Below are positions 26,461 through 35,323 of a stretch of DNA of 64,000 bases, piece after piece. A program made the position numbers and the translations under genes. The notes beneath the pieces are model-generated. The model was not told where the DNA came from and made no database searches. It saw nothing but the letters and a program-made list of their open reading frames with translations. The stretch is from Streptomyces sp. NBC_01717 (GTDB lineage Bacteria > Actinomycetota > Actinomycetes > Streptomycetales > Streptomycetaceae): positions 6,572,001 to 6,636,000 of the forward strand of contig NZ_CP109178.1 in assembly GCF_036248255.1 (NCBI RefSeq), read 5' to 3'. Every line of letters starts with the position of its first letter. Positions within the stretch are counted from its first letter, which is position 1.

Positions 26461-29451
26461 ATGACGACGGTGCCGGGGCGCAGAAGCAGTACGTTCACCA
26501 GACTGCTGCGGCACGGTTTCACCGACCCGTCCGCCGCCGAGCGGCTGCTGGACCTGCCGGCTCTGTCGACCGTTCGTACCGACTCGGTCCTGCTCGACGC
26601 GCTCGGGGCGACCGCCGACCCCGATCTGGCGCTGAGGGGGCTCGTCCGGCTGGTGGAGGCCGTGGACGCCGACGAGCGACGGGTCCTGCTGGACACCCTC
26701 ATCACCGCCAAGCCGCTGCGGGACCGGTTGCTCGGGGTGCTCGGGGCGTCCGAGGCGCTCGGCGACCATCTGGCGCGCCACCCCCGCGACTGGCACGCGC
26801 TCGTCACGTACGAGGCCACCGATCTGCACCCCGGAGTGGCCGAGTTCGAGCACGAGCTCGCCCAGGCCGGCGATCCGGATTCGCTGCGCGTCGCCTACCG
26901 ACGGTGCCTGCTGGCCATAGCGGCCCGCGATGTGTGCGGTACGACGGATGTCGCCCAGACCGCCGCCGAACTCGCCGACCTGGCGACCGCGACGCTGCGC
27001 GCGGCGCTCGCCATCGCCCGCACGGCCGCCCCCGAGGACGCCGCCGTGTGCCGCCTCGCGGTCATCGCGATGGGCAAGTGCGGCGGCCACGAACTGAACT
27101 ACGTCTCCGACGTCGACGTGATCTTCGTGGCGGAACCGTTCGACGGCGCCGAGGAGAGCAAGGCCGTGCAGGGCGCCACCCGACTGGCGGCGCACATGAT
27201 GCGGATCTGTTCGGACACGACCGTCGAGGGCACCATCTGGCCGGTCGACGCCAACCTGCGCCCGGAGGGCCGCAACGGGCCGCTCGTACGGACACTGTCC
27301 TCCCATCTCGCGTACTACCAGCGCTGGGCCAAGACGTGGGAGTTCCAGGCGCTGCTCAAGGCCCGGCCGGTGGCCGGCGACCCCGAGCTGGGCGCGGAGT
27401 ACGTCGACGCCGTCTCGCCGCTGGTGTGGCAGGCCGCGGACCGGGAGAACTTCGTCGGTGACGTACAGAAGATGCGCCGCCGCGTCGTCGACAACATCCC
27501 CGCCGACCGTGTCGACCGGGAGATCAAGCTGGGACCGGGTGGACTGCGGGACGTCGAGTTCGCCGTGCAGCTGCTCCAGCTCGTGCACGGCCGCAGCGAC
27601 GCCTCCCTGCACAGCGGCTCGACCCTGGAGGCCCTGCGGGCGCTCGCCGAGGGCGGATACGTCGGGCGGGTGGACGCCGCGCAGCTCGACGACGCGTACC
27701 GATTCCTGCGCGCCATGGAGCACCGCATCCAGCTGTACCGGCTGCGCCGCACCCACCTCGTCCCCGAGGACGAGGCGGATCTGCGCCGGCTCGGGCGCTC
27801 CCTCGGGATGCGTACGGACCCCCTCACCGAGCTCAACCAGGAGTGGAAGCGGCACGCGTCCGTGGTGCGACGGCTGCACGAGAAGCTGTTCTACCGGCCG
27901 CTGCTGGACGCCGTCGCCCAGCTCGCGCCCGGCGAGACCCGGCTCAGCGCGAAGGCTGCCGGGCACCGGCTCGAAGCCCTCGGGTACGCCGATCCGGCCG
28001 CCGCGCTCCGGCACCTGGAGGCGCTGTCCTCCGGGGTTTCCCGCAAGGCCGCCATCCAGCGCACCCTGCTGCCGGTGCTGCTCGGCTGGTTCGCGGACTC
28101 CGCCGACCCGGACGCCGGGCTGCTCGGCTTCCGCAAGGTGTCCGACGCGCTCGGCAAGACTCCCTGGTACCTGCGGCTGCTGCGCGACGAGGGCGCGGCC
28201 GCGGAGAATCTCGCCCGCGTCCTGTCGGCCGGCCGGCTCGCCCCCGATCTGCTGCTGCGGGCCCCCGAGGCGGTGGCGATCCTCGGCGACCCGCAGGGGC
28301 TGAAGCCGCGCAGCCACGCCCATCTGGAGCAGGAGGTGCTCGCCGCGGTGGGGCGGGCGGACGGCGCCGAGTCCGCGGTCGCGGTGGTCCGCGGGGTGCG
28401 GCGACGCGAACTGTTCCGTACGACCGCCGCGGACCTCATCGGCTCGTACGGCACGGAGGAGAACCCCGCCGAACCCGACCCCGGCGCACTCGTCGACCGG
28501 GTCGGCAACGCGGTCACCGACCTGAACGCCGTCACGCTCGCGGGTGCGCTGCGTGCCGCCGTACGCGAACAGTGGGGCGACACCCTCCCGACCCGGTTCG
28601 CGGTCATCGGCATGGGCCGGTTCGGCGGCCACGAGCTCGGTTACGGCTCCGACGCCGACGTCCTGTTCGTGCACGCGCCGCGCGAGGGCGTCGACGAACA
28701 GGAGGCCGCCCGGGCCGCCAACACCGTCGTCGGCGAGATGCGCAGGCTGCTGCAGCTGCCCACCGCCGATCCGCCGCTGATGATCGACGCGGATCTGCGG
28801 CCGGAGGGCAAGAGCGGCCCGCTGGTACGGACGCTGAAGTCGTACGAGGCGTACTACCGGCGGTGGTCGCTGGTCTGGGAGAGCCAGGCCCTGCTGCGCG
28901 CCGAACCGATGGCGGGCGACGCGGACCTCGGCAACGAATTCATCGAGCTGATCGCCCCGCTGCGCTACCCGATGGAAGGGCTGGGGGAGGACGCGGTCCG
29001 CGAAATCCGCCGCCTCAAGGCCCGGATGGAGTCCGAACGGATGCCGCGCGGCGCCGACCCGACGCTCCACACGAAACTGGGGCGTGGCGGGCTGAGCGAC
29101 GTCGAGTGGACGGTCCAGCTGATGCAGATGCAGCACGGCTGGATGGAACCGGGCCTGCGCACGACCCGCACCCGCGAGGCGCTGGCAGCCGCGTGTGCGG
29201 CCGGACTGATCCCGGGTGAGGACGCGCAGACCCTGGACGAGGCCTGGGTGCTGGCGACCCGGGTCCGCAACGCGGTGATGCTGGTTCGCGGCCGTCCCGG
29301 GGACACCTTCCCGTCCGGCCCGCGCGAGCTGACGGCCGTGGGGCGCTATCTCGGATACGAACCGGGTCATGTCGGTGACATGCTCGACGACTACCGGCGG
29401 ATCACCCGGCGGGCGCGGGCGGTGGTGGAGGAGCGGTTCTACGGGGCGTGA
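26461..29451 (+). CDS. glnE: bifunctional glutamine-synthetase adenylyltransferase/deadenylylase
   Basis: 996 residues. Two nucleotidyltransferase domains with the duplicated signature GKCGGHELNYVSDVDVIF (N-terminal, deadenylylating) and GRFGGHELGYGSDADVLF (C-terminal, adenylylating), each followed by a helical GlnD-UR-like domain (IKLGPGGLRDVEF; TKLGRGGLSDVEW). Modifies the conserved Tyr of GSI-beta enzymes to tune ammonia assimilation. The nearby GlnA2 lacks that Tyr, so the target is a GSI encoded elsewhere. ATG 26461 has GGAGAG upstream; the normal length and both active sites indicate an intact gene. Confidence 0.96.
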   Translation: MTTVPGRRSSTFTRLLRHGFTDPSAAERLLDLPALSTVRTDSVLLDALGATADPDLALRGLVRLVEAVDADERRVLLDTLITAKPLRDRLLGVLGASEALGDHLARHPRDWHALVTYEATDLHPGVAEFEHELAQAGDPDSLRVAYRRCLLAIAARDVCGTTDVAQTAAELADLATATLRAALAIARTAAPEDAAVCRLAVIAMGKCGGHELNYVSDVDVIFVAEPFDGAEESKAVQGATRLAAHMMRICSDTTVEGTIWPVDANLRPEGRNGPLVRTLSSHLAYYQRWAKTWEFQALLKARPVAGDPELGAEYVDAVSPLVWQAADRENFVGDVQKMRRRVVDNIPADRVDREIKLGPGGLRDVEFAVQLLQLVHGRSDASLHSGSTLEALRALAEGGYVGRVDAAQLDDAYRFLRAMEHRIQLYRLRRTHLVPEDEADLRRLGRSLGMRTDPLTELNQEWKRHASVVRRLHEKLFYRPLLDAVAQLAPGETRLSAKAAGHRLEALGYADPAAALRHLEALSSGVSRKAAIQRTLLPVLLGWFADSADPDAGLLGFRKVSDALGKTPWYLRLLRDEGAAAENLARVLSAGRLAPDLLLRAPEAVAILGDPQGLKPRSHAHLEQEVLAAVGRADGAESAVAVVRGVRRRELFRTTAADLIGSYGTEENPAEPDPGALVDRVGNAVTDLNAVTLAGALRAAVREQWGDTLPTRFAVIGMGRFGGHELGYGSDADVLFVHAPREGVDEQEAARAANTVVGEMRRLLQLPTADPPLMIDADLRPEGKSGPLVRTLKSYEAYYRRWSLVWESQALLRAEPMAGDADLGNEFIELIAPLRYPMEGLGEDAVREIRRLKARMESERMPRGADPTLHTKLGRGGLSDVEWTVQLMQMQHGWMEPGLRTTRTREALAAACAAGLIPGEDAQTLDEAWVLATRVRNAVMLVRGRPGDTFPSGPRELTAVGRYLGYEPGHVGDMLDDYRRITRRARAVVEERFYGA

Positions 29452-29533
29452 GGGCGTCGGTGAACCACGTCAGGCGACGAATCCAAGGGCCGTCGGCCAT
29501 GCCGGCCGGTCCGGCGGCCGAGGAAGTAGCCGG

Positions 29534-30466
29534 TTACCGGCGCGCTGGTGCCTCCGCGGCCGGCTGCCCGACCCTGATCGGCGCGCCCGGGCCGAGCGCC
29601 GAGAGTCTGGCCCCGGCAGGGCGCGTGACCCGCTTCTGAAGGTGGTGCGGCAGCGATCCGTACCAGGCGAACGACACCGCGTAGCCGAACGCAAGGCAGG
29701 TCATGCCGCCCACCGCGTCGAGCCAGAAGTGGTTGGCGGTCGACACGATCACGATCAGTGTGGTCGCCGGGTACAGCAGGCCCGCGATGCGTGCCCAGGG
29801 CGCCGACGCCAGCGCGTAGATGGTCAGGCCGCACCAAAGCGACCAGCCGATATGCATCGACGGCATCGCCGCGTACTGGTTCGACATGTTCTTGAAGTTG
29901 CCCGAGGCCATCGAACCCCAGGTGTGGTGCACCAGCACGGTGTCGATGAAGTGGCCGCCGTTCATCAGGCGCGGTGGCGCCAGCGGATACAGGTAGTACC
30001 CGAGCAGCGCGACGCCCGTGGTCGCGAACAGCACCAGGCGCGCCGCCGCGTAACGGCCGGGATGGCGACGGAACAGCCACATCAGCACACCGATGGTGAC
30101 GACGAAGTGCAGTGTCGCGTAGTAGTAGTTCATCGAGACGATCAGCCATGTCACGGAGTTCACCGCGTGGTTGACCGACTGCTCGACGGCGATGCCCAGG
30201 TACTTCTCCAGCGACCAGAGCCAGTCGGCGTTGCTGAGTGCCGCGGCCTTCTGCTCGGGGACGGCGTTGCGCACCAGTGAGTAGACCCAGTAACTCACCG
30301 CGATCAGCAGGACCTCGAAATAGATGCGCGGCCGACGGGGGGACCGCAGCGAACGCAACCATGCCGGCCTGTCGTCCCGCTGCGTGCCGGGAGCCGCCTC
30401 GTCCGCGATGGGTGACGGGGTGGCCGCCGGTCGGCCTTCCTGTGACTGCACGCTCACTTCACCCAT
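29534..30466 (-). CDS. PAP2 superfamily phosphatase / inositolphosphotransferase-like membrane protein
   Basis: About 310 residues, six membrane segments. The conserved PAP2 C-terminal motifs are MPSMHIGWSLW and STANHFWLDAVGG (catalytic His pair with Asp); this arrangement matches the AUR1-like subgroup acting on phosphorylated lipids or transferring phosphoinositol. The tail is Arg/Pro-rich. ATG 30466 (MGEVSVQ) is assumed; in-frame ATGs at 30505 and 30529 are possible and none has a good ribosome binding site. It converges with glnE and lies 72 nt downstream of malR in the other reading direction of the block. Confidence 0.82.
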   Translation of the reverse strand: MGEVSVQSQEGRPAATPSPIADEAAPGTQRDDRPAWLRSLRSPRRPRIYFEVLLIAVSYWVYSLVRNAVPEQKAAALSNADWLWSLEKYLGIAVEQSVNHAVNSVTWLIVSMNYYYATLHFVVTIGVLMWLFRRHPGRYAAARLVLFATTGVALLGYYLYPLAPPRLMNGGHFIDTVLVHHTWGSMASGNFKNMSNQYAAMPSMHIGWSLWCGLTIYALASAPWARIAGLLYPATTLIVIVSTANHFWLDAVGGMTCLAFGYAVSFAWYGSLPHHLQKRVTRPAGARLSALGPGAPIRVGQPAAEAPARR

Positions 30467-30538
30467 AGGCGTCGATTCTTTCAGTTGCGTCCTCTTCCCG
30501 ATCATCCTCCGGTCGGGTTCCGGTTGCACATCATGCCC

Positions 30539-31606
30539 TTACAGGCGGGCGTGCGACCCTGATTCCGTCCCGGAAGCAGAGGCCGGATCGGGGCCGGGCC
30601 CCGCGGCCGTCGAACCGCGGACGACCAACTCCGGCATGAAGACGAACTCGCTGTGCGGCGCCGGTGTGCCGCCGATCTCTTCGAGCAGGGTGCGCACGGC
30701 GGCCTGGCCCATCGCCGTCACCGGCTGACGGATCGTGGTCAGCGGCGGATCGGTGAACGCTATGAGCGGCGAATCGTCGTAGCCGACGACCGACAGGTCG
30801 CGCGGCACCTCCATCGACAGCCGACGCGCGGCCCGGATCGCACCCAGCGCCATCATGTCGCTCGCGCACACCACCGCCGTGCACCCGCGCTCTATCAGCG
30901 CCGAGGCGGCAGCCTGGCCGCCCTCCAGTGTGAACAGCGAGTGCTGGATCAGCGGCTCCACCTCGTCCGAGGTGAGGTTCAACTGCTCCTGCACGGTGGA
31001 GCGGAACCCCTCGATCTTGCGGAGCACCGGAACGAAACGCTTGGGGCCGACCGCGAGGCCGATGCGCTGATGGCCGAGCGAGACCAGATGAGTCACCGCG
31101 AGCCGCATCGCCGCCCGGTCGTCGGGCGAGATGAAGGGCGCCTGCACCTTCGGTGAGAAGCCGTTGACCAGCACGAAGGGCACACCCTGGGCGCGCAGTT
31201 GCTCATACCGCTGCATATCGGCCGATGTGTCGGCGTGCAGCCCGGAGACGAAGATGATGCCGGAGACGCCACGGTCGACGAGCATCTCGGTGAGTTCGTC
31301 CTCGGTGGAACCGCCGGGGGTCTGCGTCGCCAGCACCGGTGTGTAGCCCTGCCGCGTCAGCGCCTGGCCGATGACCTGGGCGAGTGCCGGGAAGATGGGG
31401 TTCTCCAGCTCGGGCGTGATCAGACCGACCAGTCCCGCACTGCGCCTGCGCAGCCGTACCGGCCGTTCGTAGCCGAGGACGTCGAGCGCCGCGAGGACTG
31501 ATTCGCGGGTGGCTGCAGCAACACCTGGCTTGCCGTTCAGTACACGGCTGACCGTAGCTTCGCTGACCCCCGCCTGAGTTGCGATATCGGCAAGCCGTGC
31601 GGTCAT
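30539..31606 (-). CDS. malR: LacI-family maltose/maltodextrin repressor
   Basis: 355 residues. LacI helix-turn-helix LADIATQAGVSEATVSRVLN at the N-terminus, hinge LRRRSAGLVGL, then a periplasmic-binding-protein-like sensor. It is divergent from malEFG, the arrangement of MalR (Reg1) in streptomycetes, which represses amylase and maltose genes until maltodextrin is present. ATG 31606 begins exactly at the usual LacI start. CTTGCA-type repeats in the 400-bp region between malR and malE are likely operators for both directions. Confidence 0.92.
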   Translation of the reverse strand: MTARLADIATQAGVSEATVSRVLNGKPGVAAATRESVLAALDVLGYERPVRLRRRSAGLVGLITPELENPIFPALAQVIGQALTRQGYTPVLATQTPGGSTEDELTEMLVDRGVSGIIFVSGLHADTSADMQRYEQLRAQGVPFVLVNGFSPKVQAPFISPDDRAAMRLAVTHLVSLGHQRIGLAVGPKRFVPVLRKIEGFRSTVQEQLNLTSDEVEPLIQHSLFTLEGGQAAASALIERGCTAVVCASDMMALGAIRAARRLSMEVPRDLSVVGYDDSPLIAFTDPPLTTIRQPVTAMGQAAVRTLLEEIGGTPAPHSEFVFMPELVVRGSTAAGPGPDPASASGTESGSHARL

Positions 31607-31753
31607 GGGAGTGGACTGTACCGGGCGCGTGTCGGATTGCCCACCATGCGCGGGAATCGGGCGACTGCGGTGCTGTCCGCGGAGTGGCGGTGACCGACGG
31701 TGTGCGGGGCGGTACGTACCGCCGCAGGCCGATCTGCGGTGCCGCCGCAACAT

Positions 31754-31772
31754 CTTGCAAGGTCTTGCGAAG
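31754..31772. promoter_or_regulatory. MalR-type operator between malR and malE
   Basis: CTTGCAAGGTCTTGCGAAG, two CTTGC half-sites 10 nt apart of the kind known upstream of Streptomyces amylase and maltose genes. It lies about 150 nt upstream of malR, compatible with autoregulation. Confidence 0.6.
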
Positions 31773-31850
31773 CCGGGCTGCAGGCTGCGGTCGGATCGTC
31801 GCACTGCGAAGTCACGACCGGCCCCTCCTGCTGCCAGGGATGAGGCACTC

Positions 31851-31869
31851 CCGTCAAGAGGCTTGACGG
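31851..31869. promoter_or_regulatory. inverted repeat with embedded TTGACG (-35-like)
   Basis: CCGTCAAG-AGG-CTTGACGG, perfect 8-bp arms. The right arm contains TTGACG. It may be a second regulator site or the upstream part of the malE promoter. Confidence 0.4.
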
Positions 31870-31906
31870 CAACCGTGAGGACACGCGAATGTAACGATCG
31901 TCGAAG

Positions 31907-31926
31907 CTTGCAGAAATCTTCCGCAA
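31907..31926 (+). promoter_or_regulatory. MalR-type operator at malE
   Basis: TTGCAGAA-ATC-TTCCGCAA is an inverted repeat with one mismatch. A -10-like TACGTT (31954-31959) lies downstream and AAGGAG plus ATG of malE follow at 32001-32014. Fits repression by MalR. Confidence 0.65.
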
Positions 31927-32011
31927 ACTCTTTCGGCCATCTTTCATCCTTGTTACGTTCCTCGTCGACCCGGCGCCGCGATGGAGCGGTACGGCAGTTG
32001 AAGGAGTTCAG

Positions 32012-33286
32012 ATGCGACGTGGCATAACGGCCACCGCCCTGGTCGCGGCCCTGGCGCTTGCGGCGACCGCCTGCGGCAGCGATGACAAGTCCGACGGCTC
32101 GAGCAAGAGCTCCGGCGAGCTCTCCGGGACCGTTACCTGGTGGGACACCTCCACCGTGGGCAGCGAGGACAAGGTCTTCAAGAAGATTGCCGAAGACTTC
32201 GAGAAGCAGCACCCGAAGGTCGACGTCAAGTACGTCAACGTGCCCTTCGGTGAGGCGCAGAACAAGTTCAAGAACGCTGCCCAGTCCGGCTCCGGCGCTC
32301 CCGACGTGATCCGCTCCGAGGTCGCCTGGACCCCCGAGTTCGCGGACCTCGGCTACCTCGCCCCGCTGGACGGCACCCCCGCCCTGCAGAAGGCGGACGA
32401 CTTCCTCAAGCAGGCCGCCGCCTCCACCAAGTACAACGGCAAGACGTACGCGGTGCCGCAGGTCATCGACTCCATGGGCATCTTCTACAACAAGAAGATC
32501 TTCAAGGAGGCCGGCGTCGAGGTTCCCACCACCGTCGACCAGCTGAAGACCGTCTCCAAGAAGATCAAGGAAAAGACCGGCAAGACCGGCCTGTACCTGC
32601 GCGGCGACGACGCGTACTGGTTCCTGTCCTTCCTGTACGGCGAGGGCGGCGACCTCGTCGACGCGTCCACCAAGTCCGTCACCGTCGACAACCCCGAGGG
32701 CGTCAAGGCGATGAAGGTCGTCAAGGACCTCGTCGACTCCGGTGCGGCCAAGACCGACGCGACGGACGGCTGGGAGAACATGCAGTCGTCCTTCAAGGAC
32801 GGCAAGGTCGCCATGATCATCAACGGCCCGTGGGCCGTCGCCGACACCTACGCCGGCACGGAGTTCAAGGACAAGGCCAACCTGGGCGTCGCCCCGGTCC
32901 CGGCCGGCTCCGCCGCGCAGGGCGCCCCGCAGGGTGGTCACAACCTGGCCGTCTACGCGGGCTCCAAGAACCTCGACGCCTCCTACGCCTTCGTCGACTA
33001 CATGACGTCCACGAAGACCCAGGCCCAGGTCACCAAGGAGCTGAACCTCCTGCCGACCCGTACCTCCGCCTACTCGGAGGAAGCCGTCGTCGACAACGAG
33101 ATCGTCGGCTTCTTCAAGCCGGTCGTCGAGACCGCCGTCGAGCGCCCCTGGATCCCGGAGACCGGCAGCCTCTTCGCCCCGCTCGTCACCGAGTACACCA
33201 AGGTCCTGACCGGCCAGACCACGCCGGAGAAGGCCGCCAAGGCCACCGGTGACTCCTACCGCAAGCTCCTCAAGGGCTGGAAGTAG
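32012..33286 (+). CDS. malE: maltose/maltodextrin ABC transporter substrate-binding lipoprotein
   Basis: 424 residues. Lipoprotein signal peptide with lipobox ATAC (Cys21), then an extracellular solute-binding protein family 1 fold (TVTWWDTSTVGSEDKVFKK, SGAPDVIRSEVAW, NGPWAVAD). It captures maltodextrins at the outer face of the membrane and passes them to MalFG. AAGGAG sits 6 nt before ATG 32012. It is first in the malE-malF-malG-aglA order with a MalR-like operator upstream. Ligand is inferred from context. Confidence 0.93.
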   Translation: MRRGITATALVAALALAATACGSDDKSDGSSKSSGELSGTVTWWDTSTVGSEDKVFKKIAEDFEKQHPKVDVKYVNVPFGEAQNKFKNAAQSGSGAPDVIRSEVAWTPEFADLGYLAPLDGTPALQKADDFLKQAAASTKYNGKTYAVPQVIDSMGIFYNKKIFKEAGVEVPTTVDQLKTVSKKIKEKTGKTGLYLRGDDAYWFLSFLYGEGGDLVDASTKSVTVDNPEGVKAMKVVKDLVDSGAAKTDATDGWENMQSSFKDGKVAMIINGPWAVADTYAGTEFKDKANLGVAPVPAGSAAQGAPQGGHNLAVYAGSKNLDASYAFVDYMTSTKTQAQVTKELNLLPTRTSAYSEEAVVDNEIVGFFKPVVETAVERPWIPETGSLFAPLVTEYTKVLTGQTTPEKAAKATGDSYRKLLKGWK

Positions 33287-33308
33287 CCAGAGAAAGGCAG
33301 GCCGACTG

Positions 33309-34322
33309 ATGGCTGTCCACACCAGCCAGTCGGTGGCGACGGCCGCGGGCGACAATGTCGCCCGCGGCCGGAGCCGCGGTACTGGTACCCCACCACCGAG
33401 CAGGTTCCGGCGGACTCTGTCGACCCACTGGTACGCCTGGACGATGGTCGCCCCGGTGGTCGTCGTGATCGGCGTGATCATCGGCTACCCGCTGGTCCGC
33501 GGCATCTACCTGTCGCTGACCGACGCCAATGAGCGCAACGTCGAACGGTCCATCGGCGTCAACCACATGCCCGCGACGTACAAGTTCGTCGGCCTGGACA
33601 ACTACGCCGACGCGCTCACGGGCAACCAGTTCCTCGGCACGCTCGGGTGGACCCTGGTGTGGACGGTCTCCTGCGTGAGCGTCACGTTCGTCCTCGGCAT
33701 GGCCCTGGCGAACATCCTCAACCGCCGGATCGCCGGCCGCTCCGCCTACCGGATGGCGCTGATCCTGCCCTGGGCCATCCCCGGCTTCGTCTCCGTCTTC
33801 GCCTGGCGCTTCCTCTACAACGAGGACCGCGGGCTGCTCAACAAGATCCTCTCCGGTGCCGGCATCGACGGCATTCCGTGGCTCAACGACCCCACCTGGG
33901 CGAAGTTCTCCGTCATCGCCGTCAATGTGTGGCTCGGCGTGCCGTTCATGATGGTCGCCCTGCTCGGCGGTCTGCAGTCCATCCCCAGCGAGCAGTACGA
34001 GGCCGCCGAGATGGACGGTGCCACCGCCTGGCAGCGGTTCCGCCACATCACCCTGCCGGGGCTCCGGCCGGTCTCCACCACCGTGATCCTGCTGTCGACC
34101 ATCTGGACGTTCAACATGTTCCCGGTGATCTTCCTGCTGACCCGCGGCGGACCGGGCGAGGCCACTCAGATCCTGGTCACCCAGGCGTACAAGTTCTCCT
34201 TCGAGATCAGCCCGCGCGACTTCGCGCAGTCCTCCACCTGGGGCGTGCTGATCCTCGTCCTCCTGATGCTCTTCGCCGCGGTCTACCGGCGAGTCCTCCG
34301 CACGCAGGGAGATAACTGGTGA
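33309..34322 (+). CDS. malF: maltodextrin ABC transporter permease MalF
   Basis: 337 residues, six membrane segments, with the cytoplasmic EAA loop YEAAEMDGATAWQRF..P characteristic of carbohydrate permeases. ATG 33309 (MAVHTSQ) is preferred, 22 nt behind malE with AAAGGCAGG upstream; an in-frame extension to 33249 would overlap malE. Its stop overlaps the GTG of malG. No ATPase gene is present; the shared MsiK ATPase is known to energise such systems in Streptomyces. Confidence 0.92.
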   Translation: MAVHTSQSVATAAGDNVARGRSRGTGTPPPSRFRRTLSTHWYAWTMVAPVVVVIGVIIGYPLVRGIYLSLTDANERNVERSIGVNHMPATYKFVGLDNYADALTGNQFLGTLGWTLVWTVSCVSVTFVLGMALANILNRRIAGRSAYRMALILPWAIPGFVSVFAWRFLYNEDRGLLNKILSGAGIDGIPWLNDPTWAKFSVIAVNVWLGVPFMMVALLGGLQSIPSEQYEAAEMDGATAWQRFRHITLPGLRPVSTTVILLSTIWTFNMFPVIFLLTRGGPGEATQILVTQAYKFSFEISPRDFAQSSTWGVLILVLLMLFAAVYRRVLRTQGDNW

Positions 34323-35224
34323 CCACCGCACCCGCACCCGCACCCACCGCACGCCGCGTCGCCCCCGCCGCGCGCCACTCGGCCCGCAAGGTCCGGCTGC
34401 GCGGAGAGCGCTCGCCGCTCGCCTCCGTCGGACTGCACCTCACGCTGATCGTGGCGTCCGTGATCGCCGTGTTCCCCGTGCTGTGGGTCCTGCTGACCTC
34501 GCTGAAGCCCGCCACGTACGCGACGACGACGGACTTCTTCAAGGACACGACCTTCGAGAACTACACCGACCTGATCAAGGACACCGAGTTCCTGACCTGG
34601 TTCGGCAACTCGTTGATCATCGCCGGGCTCACCACCGTCCTCGGCGTCTTCGTCTCCGCCACCACCGGCTACGCCGTCAGCCGGTTCCGGTTCCCCGGCA
34701 AGCGCGGGCTGATGTGGACGCTGCTGATCACCCAGATGTTCCCGGTCGCCGTCCTCATCGTGCCGATCTACAACATCATGTCGAGCCTGGGCCTGCTCAA
34801 CCAGCCCGCCGGCCTCGTCATCACGTACCTCACCATCGCGGTGCCGTTCTGCGCCTGGATGATGAAGGGCTTCTTCGACACCATCCCGCGCGAGATCGAC
34901 GAGTCCGGGCAGGTCGACGGCCTCACCCCGTTCGGCACGTTCTGGCGGCTGATCCTGCCGCTCGCCAAGCCCGGCCTCGCCGTCACCGCGTTCTACTCCT
35001 TCATCACCGCCTGGGGCGAGGTCGCGTACGCCTCCGCCTTCATGGTCGGCGACGAGAACCTCACGCTCGCGGGCGGGCTGCAGAAGTTCGTCAACCAGTA
35101 CGGAGCCCAGTGGGGGCCGATGACCGCCGCGTCCGTGCTCATCGCGATACCCGCGGCCCTGGTCTTCCTCTTCGCCCAGCGACACCTGGTGACCGGCATG
35201 TCCGCCGGGGCCGTCAAGGGCTGA
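34319..35224 (+). CDS. malG: maltodextrin ABC transporter permease MalG
   Basis: 301 residues, six membrane segments after an Ala/Pro/Arg-rich N-terminus. The EAA loop reads EIDESGQVDGLTPFGTFW. GTG 34319 overlaps the malF stop (GTGA), so the two permeases are translationally coupled and form the heterodimeric channel. Followed by an intercistronic hairpin and aglA. Confidence 0.92.
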   Translation: MTTAPAPAPTARRVAPAARHSARKVRLRGERSPLASVGLHLTLIVASVIAVFPVLWVLLTSLKPATYATTTDFFKDTTFENYTDLIKDTEFLTWFGNSLIIAGLTTVLGVFVSATTGYAVSRFRFPGKRGLMWTLLITQMFPVAVLIVPIYNIMSSLGLLNQPAGLVITYLTIAVPFCAWMMKGFFDTIPREIDESGQVDGLTPFGTFWRLILPLAKPGLAVTAFYSFITAWGEVAYASAFMVGDENLTLAGGLQKFVNQYGAQWGPMTAASVLIAIPAALVFLFAQRHLVTGMSAGAVKG

Positions 35225-35261
35225 CGCACCCAGCAGCACGACCCGCACGCACCAAGGAACG

Positions 35262-35296
35262 GCGGCGCCGGATCCCCGACCCGGTCCCGGCGCCGC
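35262..35296 (+). terminator. intercistronic hairpin between malG and aglA
   Basis: GCGGCGCCGG and CCGGCGCCGC, perfect 10-bp stem with a 15-nt loop. Probably a partial terminator or an mRNA-stabilising element that adjusts aglA relative to malEFG. Confidence 0.5.
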
Positions 35297-35323
35297 TCCC
35301 CACCCAGACACCTCAGGGACGAC

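Noticed and set aside
26410..29370. 986-codon open frame antisense to glnE
   Set aside because: Shadow of the biased codon use of glnE; no domain and no ribosome binding site.
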